A DNA stretch of 64,000 nt, from positions 124,001-188,000 of the forward strand of contig CANNFT010000004.1 of assembly GCA_947503895.1 (NCBI GenBank), in the 5' to 3' direction. Numbering within the stretch: position 1 is the first letter of the stretch; the number at the start of each line of letters is the position of its first letter. Below the pieces are notes generated by a model, which searched no databases, was not told the DNA's origin, and saw nothing but the letters and a program-made list of their open reading frames with translations. Below are positions 9,010 to 17,802 of this stretch, one piece after another. The stretch comes from an uncultured Saccharospirillaceae bacterium (GTDB lineage Bacteria > Pseudomonadota > Gammaproteobacteria > Pseudomonadales > Oceanobacteraceae). A program made the translations under genes and the position numbers.

Positions 9010-10477
9010 TTAAAATATCGTCTCTAATTGGAATTTTAACATGTACAACAGTATTGAATTCATGCTCGGTTTTAATGTCAAACGTACCACCTAATGAAAC
9101 CGCTCGCTCTTTCATGCTGTTTAAGCCATGGCCGCTGCTGAATTGGGATGTGTCGCCAATGCCAACACCGTTATCTTTAATTTTCATAATTAAAAAGTTA
9201 ATGTGATTGTTTTCAGAAATATATACTTCTAATTTTGCTAAGCTTGCGAATGAGTGCTTATGTATGTTGGTCAGTGCTTCTTGGCATATTCGGTAAACAA
9301 AATGGGTGACTACTTCTGGAACGTCTCTGTCGTTAAATTGCAAGTTTGACGAAATTTTACAGCCGGTGCTACGTTCAGTCCACTCTTCAGTTAATATGAT
9401 TAATGATTTGTTTAAGCCAAGAGTGTCTAATATTTCTGGTCTAATGAAATTTATAAAGTTATTGATTAGCTCAACTAATGTATCTGTTTTTCGTAAGGCT
9501 ACATCAATTTCTTTTTTGTTGTCGCTGGTTTCTAATTGTTCAATATCCCATTTGAGCATCATAACATGCGCACCGAAGGAGTCGTGTAATTCATTGGCGA
9601 TTAGCCGATTTTGTTTTTCCTCCGCGTAAGTTCGTGTTTTTAGTAATTCTTTTTTATATCGAAGTTCAATGATTTCTTTGACCGTTGAGTCATCATAATT
9701 TGAGGGTGTGTTTGTCCCGCTCATGCCTAGAATTGGATTTATGACTTGTTTGTTGAATACACGCTTCACTTTTTGCTTGATCATGTAGCCTAGGATAAAT
9801 AAAGCAATAAGAGAGACCGCTGCAAATGAGAGGAAATAATTCCAGTGGTATTTAGGTTCTATTTTAATGTGCAAGTCCACAATTGAGTTCATTCCATATA
9901 TTTCTTGCTGCACACTCGGCAGGGACTGTATGGCAGTGCAATGAACACAGCTTTCTATGCTAGAGTTTATGTCTTTGAGTTTGTCGACGATCTTACGGTT
10001 ATTAATATATGCGTAAAGTGTGCCAATGCATAAACCATATTTGGCATTAAACGTGTCGCCAACATAACATAAATTAAACTTAATGTGATTGTTACTCAAA
10101 CTGCCAGATTCGAAGATAATATCGCCGCTCCTATTGATCATTTTCCATCCTTGAATTTCATGCTTTGGAATTCGAGACATTAAGGATGAAAAATCTTTTT
10201 CAATATTATCTCTAGAATGGCTTCCTGATCGTAGGAAGGTAATGAATTCAGTAGAGCTCAGAATAATCCCAATTCGGCTTAATAAATTAGACGTGTATAT
10301 TTTTAATGCCGAATTTAATTCTAATTGAGCTGATTCTTCGCTGTGCTTCGTATGTTGGATTTGGATGTAGATATGAAAGACAAAGGTAAACAGAAAAATA
10401 GTTGAAACGATCAGCAATATAGACGTGCTCAACCTTCTCTCAAGTGTACCAAGTGTGATGTTTTGTTCCATATTCAT
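8996..10477 (-). CDS. NarX-type (HisKA_3) membrane histidine kinase
   Basis: A 493-residue kinase. Membrane segments lie at about residues 17-39 and 213-234, bounding a periplasmic domain of about 170 residues with four cysteines (137, 150, and the CVHC pair 177/180). The cytoplasmic HisKA_3 domain carries the phosphorylated His298 in NELHDSFGAH, then an HATPase with DNGVGIGD and GHGLNSMKERA motifs. A second in-frame ATG lies two codons in. It is flanked by a PotD-like binding-protein gene (15 bp upstream) and its NarL-type regulator (14-bp overlap), which suggests that the binding protein presents a ligand to the periplasmic domain. The cysteines could form disulphides or bind a metal; CVHC is not followed by His, so it is not a haem c site. 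Confidence 0.9.
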   Translation of the reverse strand: MNMEQNITLGTLERRLSTSILLIVSTIFLFTFVFHIYIQIQHTKHSEESAQLELNSALKIYTSNLLSRIGIILSSTEFITFLRSGSHSRDNIEKDFSSLMSRIPKHEIQGWKMINRSGDIIFESGSLSNNHIKFNLCYVGDTFNAKYGLCIGTLYAYINNRKIVDKLKDINSSIESCVHCTAIQSLPSVQQEIYGMNSIVDLHIKIEPKYHWNYFLSFAAVSLIALFILGYMIKQKVKRVFNKQVINPILGMSGTNTPSNYDDSTVKEIIELRYKKELLKTRTYAEEKQNRLIANELHDSFGAHVMMLKWDIEQLETSDNKKEIDVALRKTDTLVELINNFINFIRPEILDTLGLNKSLIILTEEWTERSTGCKISSNLQFNDRDVPEVVTHFVYRICQEALTNIHKHSFASLAKLEVYISENNHINFLIMKIKDNGVGIGDTSQFSSGHGLNSMKERAVSLGGTFDIKTEHEFNTVVHVKIPIRDDILNESH

Positions 10478-10492
10478 GGTGAATCTCGGGAA

Positions 10493-11551
10493 TTACATGT
10501 GTCTAAAATTAAAGGTCATTTTGATGGTTTCCCAGTGTTCACTGATTTTATCATATTCCTCATGTGTAAATTGATTCATGTGGGGAATGGAGTCATAGTA
10601 TTTAATCAGGTCTGAATATATTTTATCTGCTAGGGTGGATAAGGAGCCATGGTCTAATAGGAAGGGTGATATATAGCCAGTCGTTTTGGCGACATTGTTA
10701 ATGAATTCTGCTTGTGCAACATGCCTTGCGACACACTTTGCAGCGTCGCTCTTCGTGATGACGGATACCAAATCTTTTGATAAGTGTGACAGAGAGGGGT
10801 GGACAAGCAATCCATAGTCGTCCAGTGATACGCCATTATCCGTTAATAACCTCAGAGCTGCGCCAGACCATACTACCGAGAATGCGAAGTCATCTTTTTT
10901 GATGATTTTTGCTAGAGAATTGGCAAATACGATATTAGTATCCCCCACAAGCTTTTCAATAGCAGTGGCAGTGGGTATGGCATTGCTGGATAAGCTTTTG
11001 ATACCGTCGGCGGCTGACAAAAGCATTGATGCTTCAGCGGGGTCGTCTATCATGACGATGGTCTTACCCTTTGCCTTTTCAAATATACTTTCTATCGAAT
11101 CAGAAGGAAGCAGTGTTATCTGATCTTTTTTCCAAAGGAATCCGGTTAAAGAAAAAGCAAAGAAAAATGTATTCTTCTCGTAGTTTAAATCTTCATATGT
11201 TTTCTTGAATTGCGGTTGATAGTGCAGCGAAGCATTCGAGCCGATGTCAAAGTTTTCTAGTGTTATTACGTCTTTCATTGTGTCATACACCGCCCCGGAA
11301 TAAATGGCAAGATCGTAGTGACCTGATTTTATCCGGCGTAAGAATTCGGTATTGGTATAGTATTCATCGAAAGATATGGATGTTTGACATGCTTTTTCGA
11401 TGGGTTTCATCATATCTTCTTCCAAGTACCCCCACCAAGATATGATATTGATATTATTGTCAGTAGTGTTTTCTTGCGCTTGTAGAGTTGAAATTGAAAT
11501 AAGGAATAAGACACAGAAAAAAATTTGTACTGATTTCATTGCTTGAATCAT
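10493..11551 (-). CDS. PotD-like periplasmic substrate-binding protein
   Basis: The start is set at ATG 11551 (MIQAMKSVQIFF) with AAGG nine bases upstream; an in-frame TTG at 11557 is less likely and ATG 11539 is possible. A signal peptide ends near STLQA. The mature protein has the spermidine/putrescine-binding fold: NIISWWGYLEEDMMKPIEK, SGHYDLAIYSGAVYDTM, and late matches to PotD (VVWSGAALRL, TTGYISPF). No ABC permease or ATPase gene is beside it. Instead it is the first gene of a unit with a histidine kinase and response regulator, so a sensing rather than transport role is inferred, comparable to NspS in Vibrio, a PotD-like sensor. Ligand-pocket residues were not verified. Confidence 0.85.
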   Translation of the reverse strand: MIQAMKSVQIFFCVLFLISISTLQAQENTTDNNINIISWWGYLEEDMMKPIEKACQTSISFDEYYTNTEFLRRIKSGHYDLAIYSGAVYDTMKDVITLENFDIGSNASLHYQPQFKKTYEDLNYEKNTFFFAFSLTGFLWKKDQITLLPSDSIESIFEKAKGKTIVMIDDPAEASMLLSAADGIKSLSSNAIPTATAIEKLVGDTNIVFANSLAKIIKKDDFAFSVVWSGAALRLLTDNGVSLDDYGLLVHPSLSHLSKDLVSVITKSDAAKCVARHVAQAEFINNVAKTTGYISPFLLDHGSLSTLADKIYSDLIKYYDSIPHMNQFTHEEYDKISEHWETIKMTFNFRHM

Positions 11552-12521
11552 ATTCAATTACCTTTTGCATTTCTGATTCAAATCTGATCAGCATAAAAAT
11601 TGAGTTGACTCTTATATATGACGACTCGATATTTCGCAATAGGTTGAGGCTATGATTGTAACGGATGTCTGACCAAAGCGATGATTCATGGTGAAAAGTG
11701 TTGATCTAGATGGACAACTGTCTTCAATTTTATAAAGGTAGTTCAGCTTAACTTAATCGTTTTAAGACTACGCCACGAATGATAGGGTCGCGCTTTACAA
11801 AATGCCTATGCATGCGGCCATCCCCACAGCACAGTGATCAACATACTTACATTTTTTTAATTATCGTATTTTTAATGATCATAATGTTAATAGTCTAAAT
11901 ATGCGGTTGTATATTGATCAAAATTAGTTAAATGGTCGTAAGGTATGCCAATCTTTTTAAAGCTCATCCGTTCCTGGGTGCGAGAAGTCAGTGCGTTTAG
12001 CATCGTCAAAACAGTGACTTTCAGTCAATCAAAGCTAGATGACGCTAGTCAAGCTTGACATATTTAGCCTATCGGGACTTAATTAACAAAAAACGGGAGC
12101 GAGCTCCCGAACTGGGTAGTGATTGCCTTGATCGAAGAGATTGGTTTAGTAGAAATGTATCAACTCTTGAATTGAACGAAGAAATTTGGGGGTAACGTAG
12201 AATAGCCGTTGCTGTGTGGTATATCCATAAAACCGTTCTTCAGCAGGTCAATGATTGCTCGCAATACTTTTTGATATCAATAAAGAAGGTGTGATCATTA
12301 AAACTCTAAAAAGATACGTCTGATCTTTAAGTTATAAATACCGTTTTCGCAGAGGATGCAGAGAGATCATTGAAAATCCGGCTTGCTTCTTGTGTCAGAT
12401 ATATTCTATTGCACTGATCGAAAAACGAATGATGCGATTACTGTAGTGGTCCAATTAATAATTAGCGGTCCAATAGTGGGCTGGTGTACTAATCGTCAAA
12501 CTTACAAGTGAGTTAAATAAA
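11552..12521. other. Gene-free region of about 970 bp
   Basis: I find no convincing coding frame on either strand. The left part is AT-rich and must contain the minus-strand promoter of the binding-protein operon. It also holds a minus-strand terminator-like hairpin at 12088-12109. A pair of GGTCCAAT repeats (12448-12455 and 12467-12474) lies about 50 bp ahead of the next gene. Confidence 0.6.
12088..12109 (-). terminator. Minus-strand terminator-like hairpin without an upstream gene
   Basis: CGGGAG and CTCCCG at 12094-12109 form a compact stem with a 4-base loop. The six A at 12088-12093 become a U run when read on the minus strand. No protein-coding gene ends just upstream on that strand, so it may end a small RNA or be a relic. 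Confidence 0.55.
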
Positions 12522-12875
12522 ATGGCAAAACATTATCCAATGATCAGTTGGTTAAATATTGGGCCTCACTTACAGGATGTGGTGGAAGCTAAGCAGGAAG
12601 CATTAAATCGATTATTTATTTTTAGTTACGCTAACAACCGGTTTACACAATTTTATTTAAATATCTCGAAACAAGAAGCAGAAAATCGGTTTTGTACTCT
12701 TATGCAGGGAAGAACGTGCATTGAAAAGGAAGAAGAAGGGTGGCTTGCAACGGCAATAGAAGTGGTGTTAACGGATAATGCTTGGGTGGGTAATGCACAT
12801 GAAGAAATTGACGGTATGGTGAGAAATCTATTTCAGGGTATGGTGGAAGGTGCAGGATCGTCCTTGAACGCCTGA
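12522..12875 (+). CDS. Small protein of unknown function (117 aa)
   Basis: I do not recognise this family. The product is soluble and predicted mixed or mostly helical, with no signal peptide or membrane segment. Visible features are an aromatic-rich start (MISWLNIGPHLQ), a Cys-containing TLMQGRTCIEKEEEGW stretch and an amphipathic C-terminus (HEEIDGMVRNLFQGMV). The ATG is preceded by a GTGAG-like site. It is followed in the same direction by two further small unknown genes, so it may belong to a short operon or accessory island. It is judged real mainly from length, composition and spacing. Confidence 0.6.
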   Translation: MAKHYPMISWLNIGPHLQDVVEAKQEALNRLFIFSYANNRFTQFYLNISKQEAENRFCTLMQGRTCIEKEEEGWLATAIEVVLTDNAWVGNAHEEIDGMVRNLFQGMVEGAGSSLNA

Positions 12876-12927
12876 ATCTAGGGTAGGACGTTATTATCCA
12901 TGGACGGATTTTTTTATAGGACGAAAT

Positions 12928-13236
12928 ATGATTAATGGAAAAGCCCTAGAGGCGATTGATCAATTGGTATTGGCGGCTTCAGAGAGTCCAAACATTAAAG
13001 AGCACCATATTCAGATTGGTTTCCCTGAACTGATTCGCGAGCATCTATTTTTACTCAGCCACTATTCTGCTTTGGTGTTGAATATTGGAAGTGACAGCGA
13101 TCCAATGGCGATTAGAAAAACGGTTCATAAGTTTAATGATGCAACCGATCGATTAAATAAAGCGCTGGCACTATACGAATCGGATTCTCAAGTAGGAATG
13201 TGTGGCAGTACGACGACTGCTCAGAGTATTGAATAA
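12928..13236 (+). CDS. Small helical protein of unknown function (102 aa)
   Basis: The ATG has AGGA eight bases upstream. The sequence is mostly helical and soluble (ALEAIDQLVLAASES, PELIREHLFLLSHYSAL, HKFNDATDRLNKALALYE), with no signal peptide; a short CGSTTT tail contains the only Cys. I do not recognise the family. It lies 52 bp after the previous small gene and is probably co-transcribed with it. A hairpin at 13298-13321 (GACATTT with AAATGTC) separates it from the next small gene. Confidence 0.6.
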   Translation: MINGKALEAIDQLVLAASESPNIKEHHIQIGFPELIREHLFLLSHYSALVLNIGSDSDPMAIRKTVHKFNDATDRLNKALALYESDSQVGMCGSTTTAQSIE

Positions 13237-13362
13237 GCTTCTAACAAAGTTATGACCTGAGCGTATTGCACTGGTCAATAAAAAATAACAATAATGAGAC
13301 ATTTTCTTTTGACGAAATGTCAGCCATGCTAAATTATTCAATAAAGGGCACCTCAAATCTTT

Positions 13363-13728
13363 ATGGTTGCTGAATGGATTACTAAGGACTTAAAAAAGTT
13401 AGGTGAGGTCAGAGATAGCAATAAATCGCGCATAGTCTCATTAGGCCTCAATGGCTTTAACTTGAAAGTACTGTGTGATGATGGTCGCTCGCCAGTTTTT
13501 TTAATGATACTTAGCGGATTGTGTAGGCAAAGCATACCCAGTACCTACGACGAATTTTTATCTGTTTGGCAAGCGATGATAAATGAGAAACTGATGCATG
13601 CTAAAGTGGCTGCTTGTCCCGCTGAGTGGGAGCATTTAAAACCCACACAGGCGCAATACCTTACATGGACCAACGCCTTAGTGGAATTTGCGAATGAGTT
13701 TGCAGTACGATTTCAGAAGGTGAGATAA
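13363..13728 (+). CDS. Small protein of unknown function (121 aa)
   Basis: Starts at ATG 13363; no good Shine-Dalgarno is visible, so a weaker alternative start remains possible. The product is soluble: a Lys-rich N-terminus (WITKDLKKLGEV), a beta-like segment (SRIVSLGLNGFNLKVL), then helices ending in ALVEFANEFAVRFQKVR. Not a family I recognise. It follows two other small unknown genes but is separated from them by about 125 bp and a hairpin, so it may have its own promoter. Convergent with the DUF599 gene. Confidence 0.55.
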   Translation: MVAEWITKDLKKLGEVRDSNKSRIVSLGLNGFNLKVLCDDGRSPVFLMILSGLCRQSIPSTYDEFLSVWQAMINEKLMHAKVAACPAEWEHLKPTQAQYLTWTNALVEFANEFAVRFQKVR

Positions 13729-13751
13729 ACCCAAATAGAAAGGTTCCAGCT

Positions 13752-13786
13752 AAAAATGCGACGCTACCGTTAAGAAAACCGTAGCG
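13752..13786 (-). terminator. Terminator for the DUF599 gene
   Basis: CGCTAC (13762-13767) pairs with GTAGCG (13781-13786), extended by GTT with AAC. On the minus strand the stem is followed within a few bases by a run of five U. Confidence 0.6.
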
Positions 13787-13797
13787 CGTACATTGGG

Positions 13798-14571
13798 TTA
13801 TTCACTGTCTTTATCGGGTTTAATCAATGATCTTCGATACAATTCTTTATCGTCCTCAAATAATTTCTCCCCGACGTTTTCAACTTTTTTAAGTGCATCT
13901 AATGATTTTGACCGAAATTCACGCGCGTATAATACACCCACCACGGCTGTTGCAGAGGCGATAAAATACAGTGGGCCACCAAACCAAGTGACAATCGCCA
14001 ACGAAAAGTAAAATGACCGTAATCCATAGTTGTAGCTATGGCTGCCTTGGTCAATGATTTTAGCCGCGTATATGGCAAAACTCCGTCGTTCGCTGGCCGT
14101 CACATTTTTTTCATCCATCATGGGCGCCGCACCGACAAGTACAGAAGCGAATCCAAACTGTCGCATAGACCATGTGAAAGTGAAGAAGGCATAGATAAAC
14201 ACGCAAATAAGCGAGATTAGCTTCAGTTCCACTAAACTTAAATTGCTTTCAAACGCAAAAGAAACGTTAGAGACCATGTGCTGTATTTCTTCTGTTGCAG
14301 TGAGAGCGGTTAATAGACCTGCCAATATAAGTACGCAGCTTGAAGCGAAGAACGTGACATTTCTTTCTAAATTTGCCAGTAAGGCTGCATCACCGACACG
14401 TACTTCCCGTTGCAACAGTCGGCGCATCCAGTTTATTCGGTGAACATGCAAAACGGATGAGAGTGAGGCAGTGGTTTTAGCTTTATATTTCGCAAATAAG
14501 GAGTAGCTGATCCAGCATGTGAGTAGCCACCCGAGGCTGATCCAGTTTAGCAGGCCGATTTGCTCAATCAT
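13798..14571 (-). CDS. DUF599-family inner-membrane protein
   Basis: A 257-residue protein with about four membrane segments: N-terminal (WISLGWLLTCWISYSLF), two central (FFASSCVLILAGLLTAL and LISLICVFIYAFFTFTW) and one near the C-terminus (FSLAIVTWFGGPLYFIASATAVVGVLY). Family-like features include the HRINWMRRLLQREVRVGDAA stretch between the first segments and the Tyr-rich YNYGLRSFYF motif. DUF599 proteins have no established function. The gene stands alone between a convergent small gene and an upstream gap. Confidence 0.8.
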   Translation of the reverse strand: MIEQIGLLNWISLGWLLTCWISYSLFAKYKAKTTASLSSVLHVHRINWMRRLLQREVRVGDAALLANLERNVTFFASSCVLILAGLLTALTATEEIQHMVSNVSFAFESNLSLVELKLISLICVFIYAFFTFTWSMRQFGFASVLVGAAPMMDEKNVTASERRSFAIYAAKIIDQGSHSYNYGLRSFYFSLAIVTWFGGPLYFIASATAVVGVLYAREFRSKSLDALKKVENVGEKLFEDDKELYRRSLIKPDKDSE

Positions 14572-14912
14572 TGTATGAGGTTACCTCAATTAGTGTTGTC
14601 AGTTGGAGGTCTATTTTCCTTAGATTTTATTGAGTATAGCGTGAGAATTGATTTGAAAATAGACACGAAGTTTTTCAATTCATGACGATGTCCTGGTGGT
14701 CTGCCTTGACGTGATCGTTAAGGCTTATCGTGTACGATGTATTTCGTCACGAAAATGCCACAAATAATGCTCAATCAATACCTGATAAGGGAATCTTGCA
14801 AGGGATGAAATGAACGAGTAAGGGTACTCAGTATTATCATTGGTGAGACATTCTCTGAATGAGGTGAGATTTAACCACATTCAGAGTAAAGCTGTCCTAG
14901 CGTATCTAACGA
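14572..14912. other. Intergenic region between two minus-strand genes
   Basis: No coding frame is seen. It should contain the promoter of the DUF599 gene at its left end. A 9-bp perfect hairpin (CTCTGAATG at 14853-14861 with CATTCAGAG at 14878-14886) lies just beyond the stop of the amidohydrolase gene. It has no U run on either strand. Confidence 0.6.
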
Positions 14913-16712
14913 CTACCAATCCCGGCTTTTCCAAACGGTTTCGCCTTCCAGCATAGTGAGCAGTACTTTTGTTTGGCTAATCTCGCTGGTTTTGATCTCG
15001 AAAAGATTTCGATCAATAACGATTAGGTCTGCGGCTTTCCCAACTTCTAGCGAGCCCGTTTCGTTTTCTTGGCGCATGAGGTACGCAGCATTTATGGTGT
15101 ACGCTTTTATGGCTTGGCGAAGCGTTATGCTTTGCTCACCGCGATCAACGGCACTCTGTATACCGATAAATGGATTTAACGGACTCACCGTCCAATCGCT
15201 GCTGAGTACGACCTTGGCTCCACTTTGTTGTAGGTCATTGAGTCGATAAGCATTGTACGCGCGATCACCAATGTAGGGTGCCTGCCACTTGTGATTATGT
15301 GGATGTGTAAATTCGCCTGCTACTTGCATGTCCGCGATGACGTTCAATTGCGAGAAGCGCGGGAGATCTGCATCGTCAATCATTTCGACGTGGGTTAATC
15401 GATGGCGGTAATCTGTATTTCTGCGTTGCTTGAGGTGTCGATTGCCATGGTTTTGCGCTGCCTCGATCGCATTCAGTGCTTCATGAACCCCTCGATCACC
15501 AATTGCATGAATATGAAAATCAAATCCTACGTCCTGTAGAGACTCAATGTAGGTTTGAATTCGACTTTGCGAAAAATAATTTAAGCCCTGATTCTGGAGG
15601 TTTTCTGGGAATGGGCCTGAACCTTCGACATAGGGTGCTTTAAGGGCAGCAGTGGTATTGTGGATAATCCCATCGCTGTACAGTTTGATTTGATTGACCT
15701 GTAACAGACCATCTGGATTGTACTCGTACATTGACCGTAGAATCTTGAGTTGCTCCTGATCGTTCATCGTAGGGTATGCCCATAATCCCAGGTTTGCTCT
15801 AGCGGTAAGCTTGCCGTCCTTTTCTGCTTGTTTCCATACCTCCATCCAGCCTCTTTTCCAATATACCCGTGCGTCACTGAATGAGGTGATACCATTTTGT
15901 GCGAGTTGTTCAAGACTCCAAAGTAAACCGTCATAGTTTAATTCAAAAGCCACTTGGCTAGGTTGCAGTGCTAAATCAAAAATACGTTCGCTGGCTGTTT
16001 CTAGCAATATGCCATTAGGATGGCCATGGGCATCCCGAACAATCACACCGCCTGATGGGTCTTGAGTCTTTCTTGTGTAGCCCGCGAGGGATAGCGCTTT
16101 ACTGTTTACCCAAGAGGAATGAGATGTTTGCTCCATGATGGCAACAGGGCGATCACCTACAAGTTGATCCAGCAATTGGGCGGGGTGTTCTGTGGCTACC
16201 ATTAAAGCTTCGAGATCATGTCCATAGGCCAATAGCCACTCAGAACCTCTCGCTTTTCGTGCGCAGGCTTTCAATTGCGGGCCGTAGTCTCTGAAGTTCT
16301 CTACGGGCTCCAGCCAGCAGTTGCCTCCCACCTCACTGCCTGCCTCTAACACGTGCACATGGCTATCATGAATACCGGGCAAGACCATTGCGCCTTGTAG
16401 TGCTTCTATCTTTGTATGTTGACCCGCGTAGGCCATGACTTTGTTGCGCTGACCTACAGCGATGATTAAACCATTTTTTATGGCGAGCGCTTGTGCCATT
16501 TGATTGTTTGCGTCCGCCGTGAAAATGACACCATCTGTAAGGATTAGGTCGGCCGTTGGGTGCTCGCCTTTTGGCTTAGATGAGTGGGAGCTTTCGGCGA
16601 GGCTTTGCTGGCAGCCACCGGTAAGGGTCAGTAGGCTAGAGGCCATCAGGGTAATAAAGCATTTCTTGCTCTGCTTGAACAAGCATGAAGTGATCGAAAC
16701 GGTCTGGTGCAT
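14913..16712 (-). CDS. Exported YtcJ-like amidohydrolase
   Basis: A 599-residue metal-dependent hydrolase of the amidohydrolase superfamily. An N-terminal signal ends in a Cys (LTGGC, about residue 34) that could be a lipidation site, though the lipobox is imperfect. The metal motif HDSHVH follows the conserved LPGIHDSHVH turn; later motifs are HIHAIGDRGVHEALNAI, HRLTHVEMIDDADLPRF and the C-terminal SSDWTVSPLNPFIGIQSAVDR. This pattern fits the YtcJ group, whose characterised members cleave formamide or N-acyl-type bonds; the substrate here is unknown. It is a single-gene unit. Confidence 0.85.
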   Translation of the reverse strand: MHQTVSITSCLFKQSKKCFITLMASSLLTLTGGCQQSLAESSHSSKPKGEHPTADLILTDGVIFTADANNQMAQALAIKNGLIIAVGQRNKVMAYAGQHTKIEALQGAMVLPGIHDSHVHVLEAGSEVGGNCWLEPVENFRDYGPQLKACARKARGSEWLLAYGHDLEALMVATEHPAQLLDQLVGDRPVAIMEQTSHSSWVNSKALSLAGYTRKTQDPSGGVIVRDAHGHPNGILLETASERIFDLALQPSQVAFELNYDGLLWSLEQLAQNGITSFSDARVYWKRGWMEVWKQAEKDGKLTARANLGLWAYPTMNDQEQLKILRSMYEYNPDGLLQVNQIKLYSDGIIHNTTAALKAPYVEGSGPFPENLQNQGLNYFSQSRIQTYIESLQDVGFDFHIHAIGDRGVHEALNAIEAAQNHGNRHLKQRRNTDYRHRLTHVEMIDDADLPRFSQLNVIADMQVAGEFTHPHNHKWQAPYIGDRAYNAYRLNDLQQSGAKVVLSSDWTVSPLNPFIGIQSAVDRGEQSITLRQAIKAYTINAAYLMRQENETGSLEVGKAADLIVIDRNLFEIKTSEISQTKVLLTMLEGETVWKSRDW

Positions 16713-16940
16713 AGGATTCTCCTGACTATAGGCCCAATATCTTATGAGGGGGAGAGCTGGTCGTAAAAATAGCCAGTATCGTCATTTCCGATAGTCAGTA
16801 TAGATGCTTAAACCGCGTTATTGCCTGTATTTGCGTAGCAGCGTATTAGCGATCATTCATCATTGCGATACAATGTGGCTTTATAGAGACGTCTTTTAAA
16901 TAAACGCACGACTGAATGAACACTGACTAAGGAGGCCTGT

Positions 16941-17711
16941 ATGTCTGACTCTCCCCCACCTTCCGACAACCCTTATTCTGCACCAACGGCAGATGTTGAG
17001 GTCTCCCATACCGCGATGAATCGTCATTTTTGCGATGCACAAAGATTGCCCGCCGGCGACGGTTTAAATTTCATTGGTGATGCTTGGACGATTTTTAAGA
17101 AAACGCCGTTTGTATGGGTAGGCATGATGTTGGTTTATCTCGTCATTATGCTGACCATTTTAATCGTTCCATTCCTTGGGGTAATTCTTTCGACATTAAT
17201 CGCGCCGGTATTCATGGGGGGAATGATGATGGCTGCGCAAGCGGCGGACAATGGTGAGGCTCCCAGTATTAGTCACTTATTTTCAGCGTTCGATGCCCAT
17301 GGTGGGAAATTGGTGCTGTTGGGTTTAACGTATTTAGGGTTATTAATGCTCACATTCGGCGTAGCATTCATTTTTGCACTGCCATTTGGTTTGGGTCAAA
17401 GCGCCGCAGGACCCCTTCCGGTAGGCATTTCCATTATTATAACGTTTGTCGGTGTTTTTTCAGCGGTAATGGCAAATGTATTCGCAGCCCCGCTTATAGT
17501 ATTTCAGTCGATGGCTGTCATCACTGCACTCAGGGCTAGCTTCAACGGCTGCATTAGAAACCTTTTCCCACTGACAATTTTTACATTAATATTTTTGATT
17601 CTGGGAGTAATTGCCATGCTTCCGCTGGGCTTGGGCATGCTGATTTTAATGCCTGTTGGTGCCATCACTTTTTATGTGATGTATAAACGTATATTTACCC
17701 TATTGTCCTAA
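16941..17711 (+). CDS. BPSS1780-like multi-pass membrane protein
   Basis: A 256-residue protein with a Pro-rich N-terminal tail (SDSPPPSDNPYSAPTADVE), a characteristic RLPAGDGLNFIGDAWTIFKK motif just before the first helix, and five to six membrane segments with a Gly/Met-rich FMGGMMMAAQAADNGE loop. This layout matches the BPSS1780 family of uncharacterised inner-membrane proteins. AAGGAGG precedes the ATG. A bidirectional terminator separates it from the convergent DUF58 operon. Confidence 0.75.
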   Translation: MSDSPPPSDNPYSAPTADVEVSHTAMNRHFCDAQRLPAGDGLNFIGDAWTIFKKTPFVWVGMMLVYLVIMLTILIVPFLGVILSTLIAPVFMGGMMMAAQAADNGEAPSISHLFSAFDAHGGKLVLLGLTYLGLLMLTFGVAFIFALPFGLGQSAAGPLPVGISIIITFVGVFSAVMANVFAAPLIVFQSMAVITALRASFNGCIRNLFPLTIFTLIFLILGVIAMLPLGLGMLILMPVGAITFYVMYKRIFTLLS

Positions 17712-17726
17712 ACATGGATAGGCATT

Positions 17727-17756
17727 AAAAAGGGGCGTCAATCTGACGCCCCTTTT
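17727..17756. terminator. Bidirectional terminator
   Basis: GGGGCGTCA and TGACGCCCC form a 9-bp stem with a 3-base loop. It is flanked by A5 on the left and T4 on the right, so it can end transcripts from both sides. Confidence 0.9.
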
Positions 17757-17802
17757 AGTATCACTTTTGATTGCGTAACACTCCGCGCATAGGCATAGGC
17801 AT

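Noticed and set aside
10493..11551. Polyamine ABC transporter locus
   Set aside because: No permease or ATPase gene is adjacent; the neighbours are a kinase and a regulator.
12448..12474. Two GGTCCAAT repeats 19 bp apart ahead of the first small unknown gene
   Set aside because: Too short and too few to call an operator; chance cannot be excluded.
13346..13363. GGGCACCTCAAATCTTT, similar to the MITE end
   Set aside because: About 15 of 19 bases match, but no partner end or target duplication was found nearby, so a second insertion is not supported.
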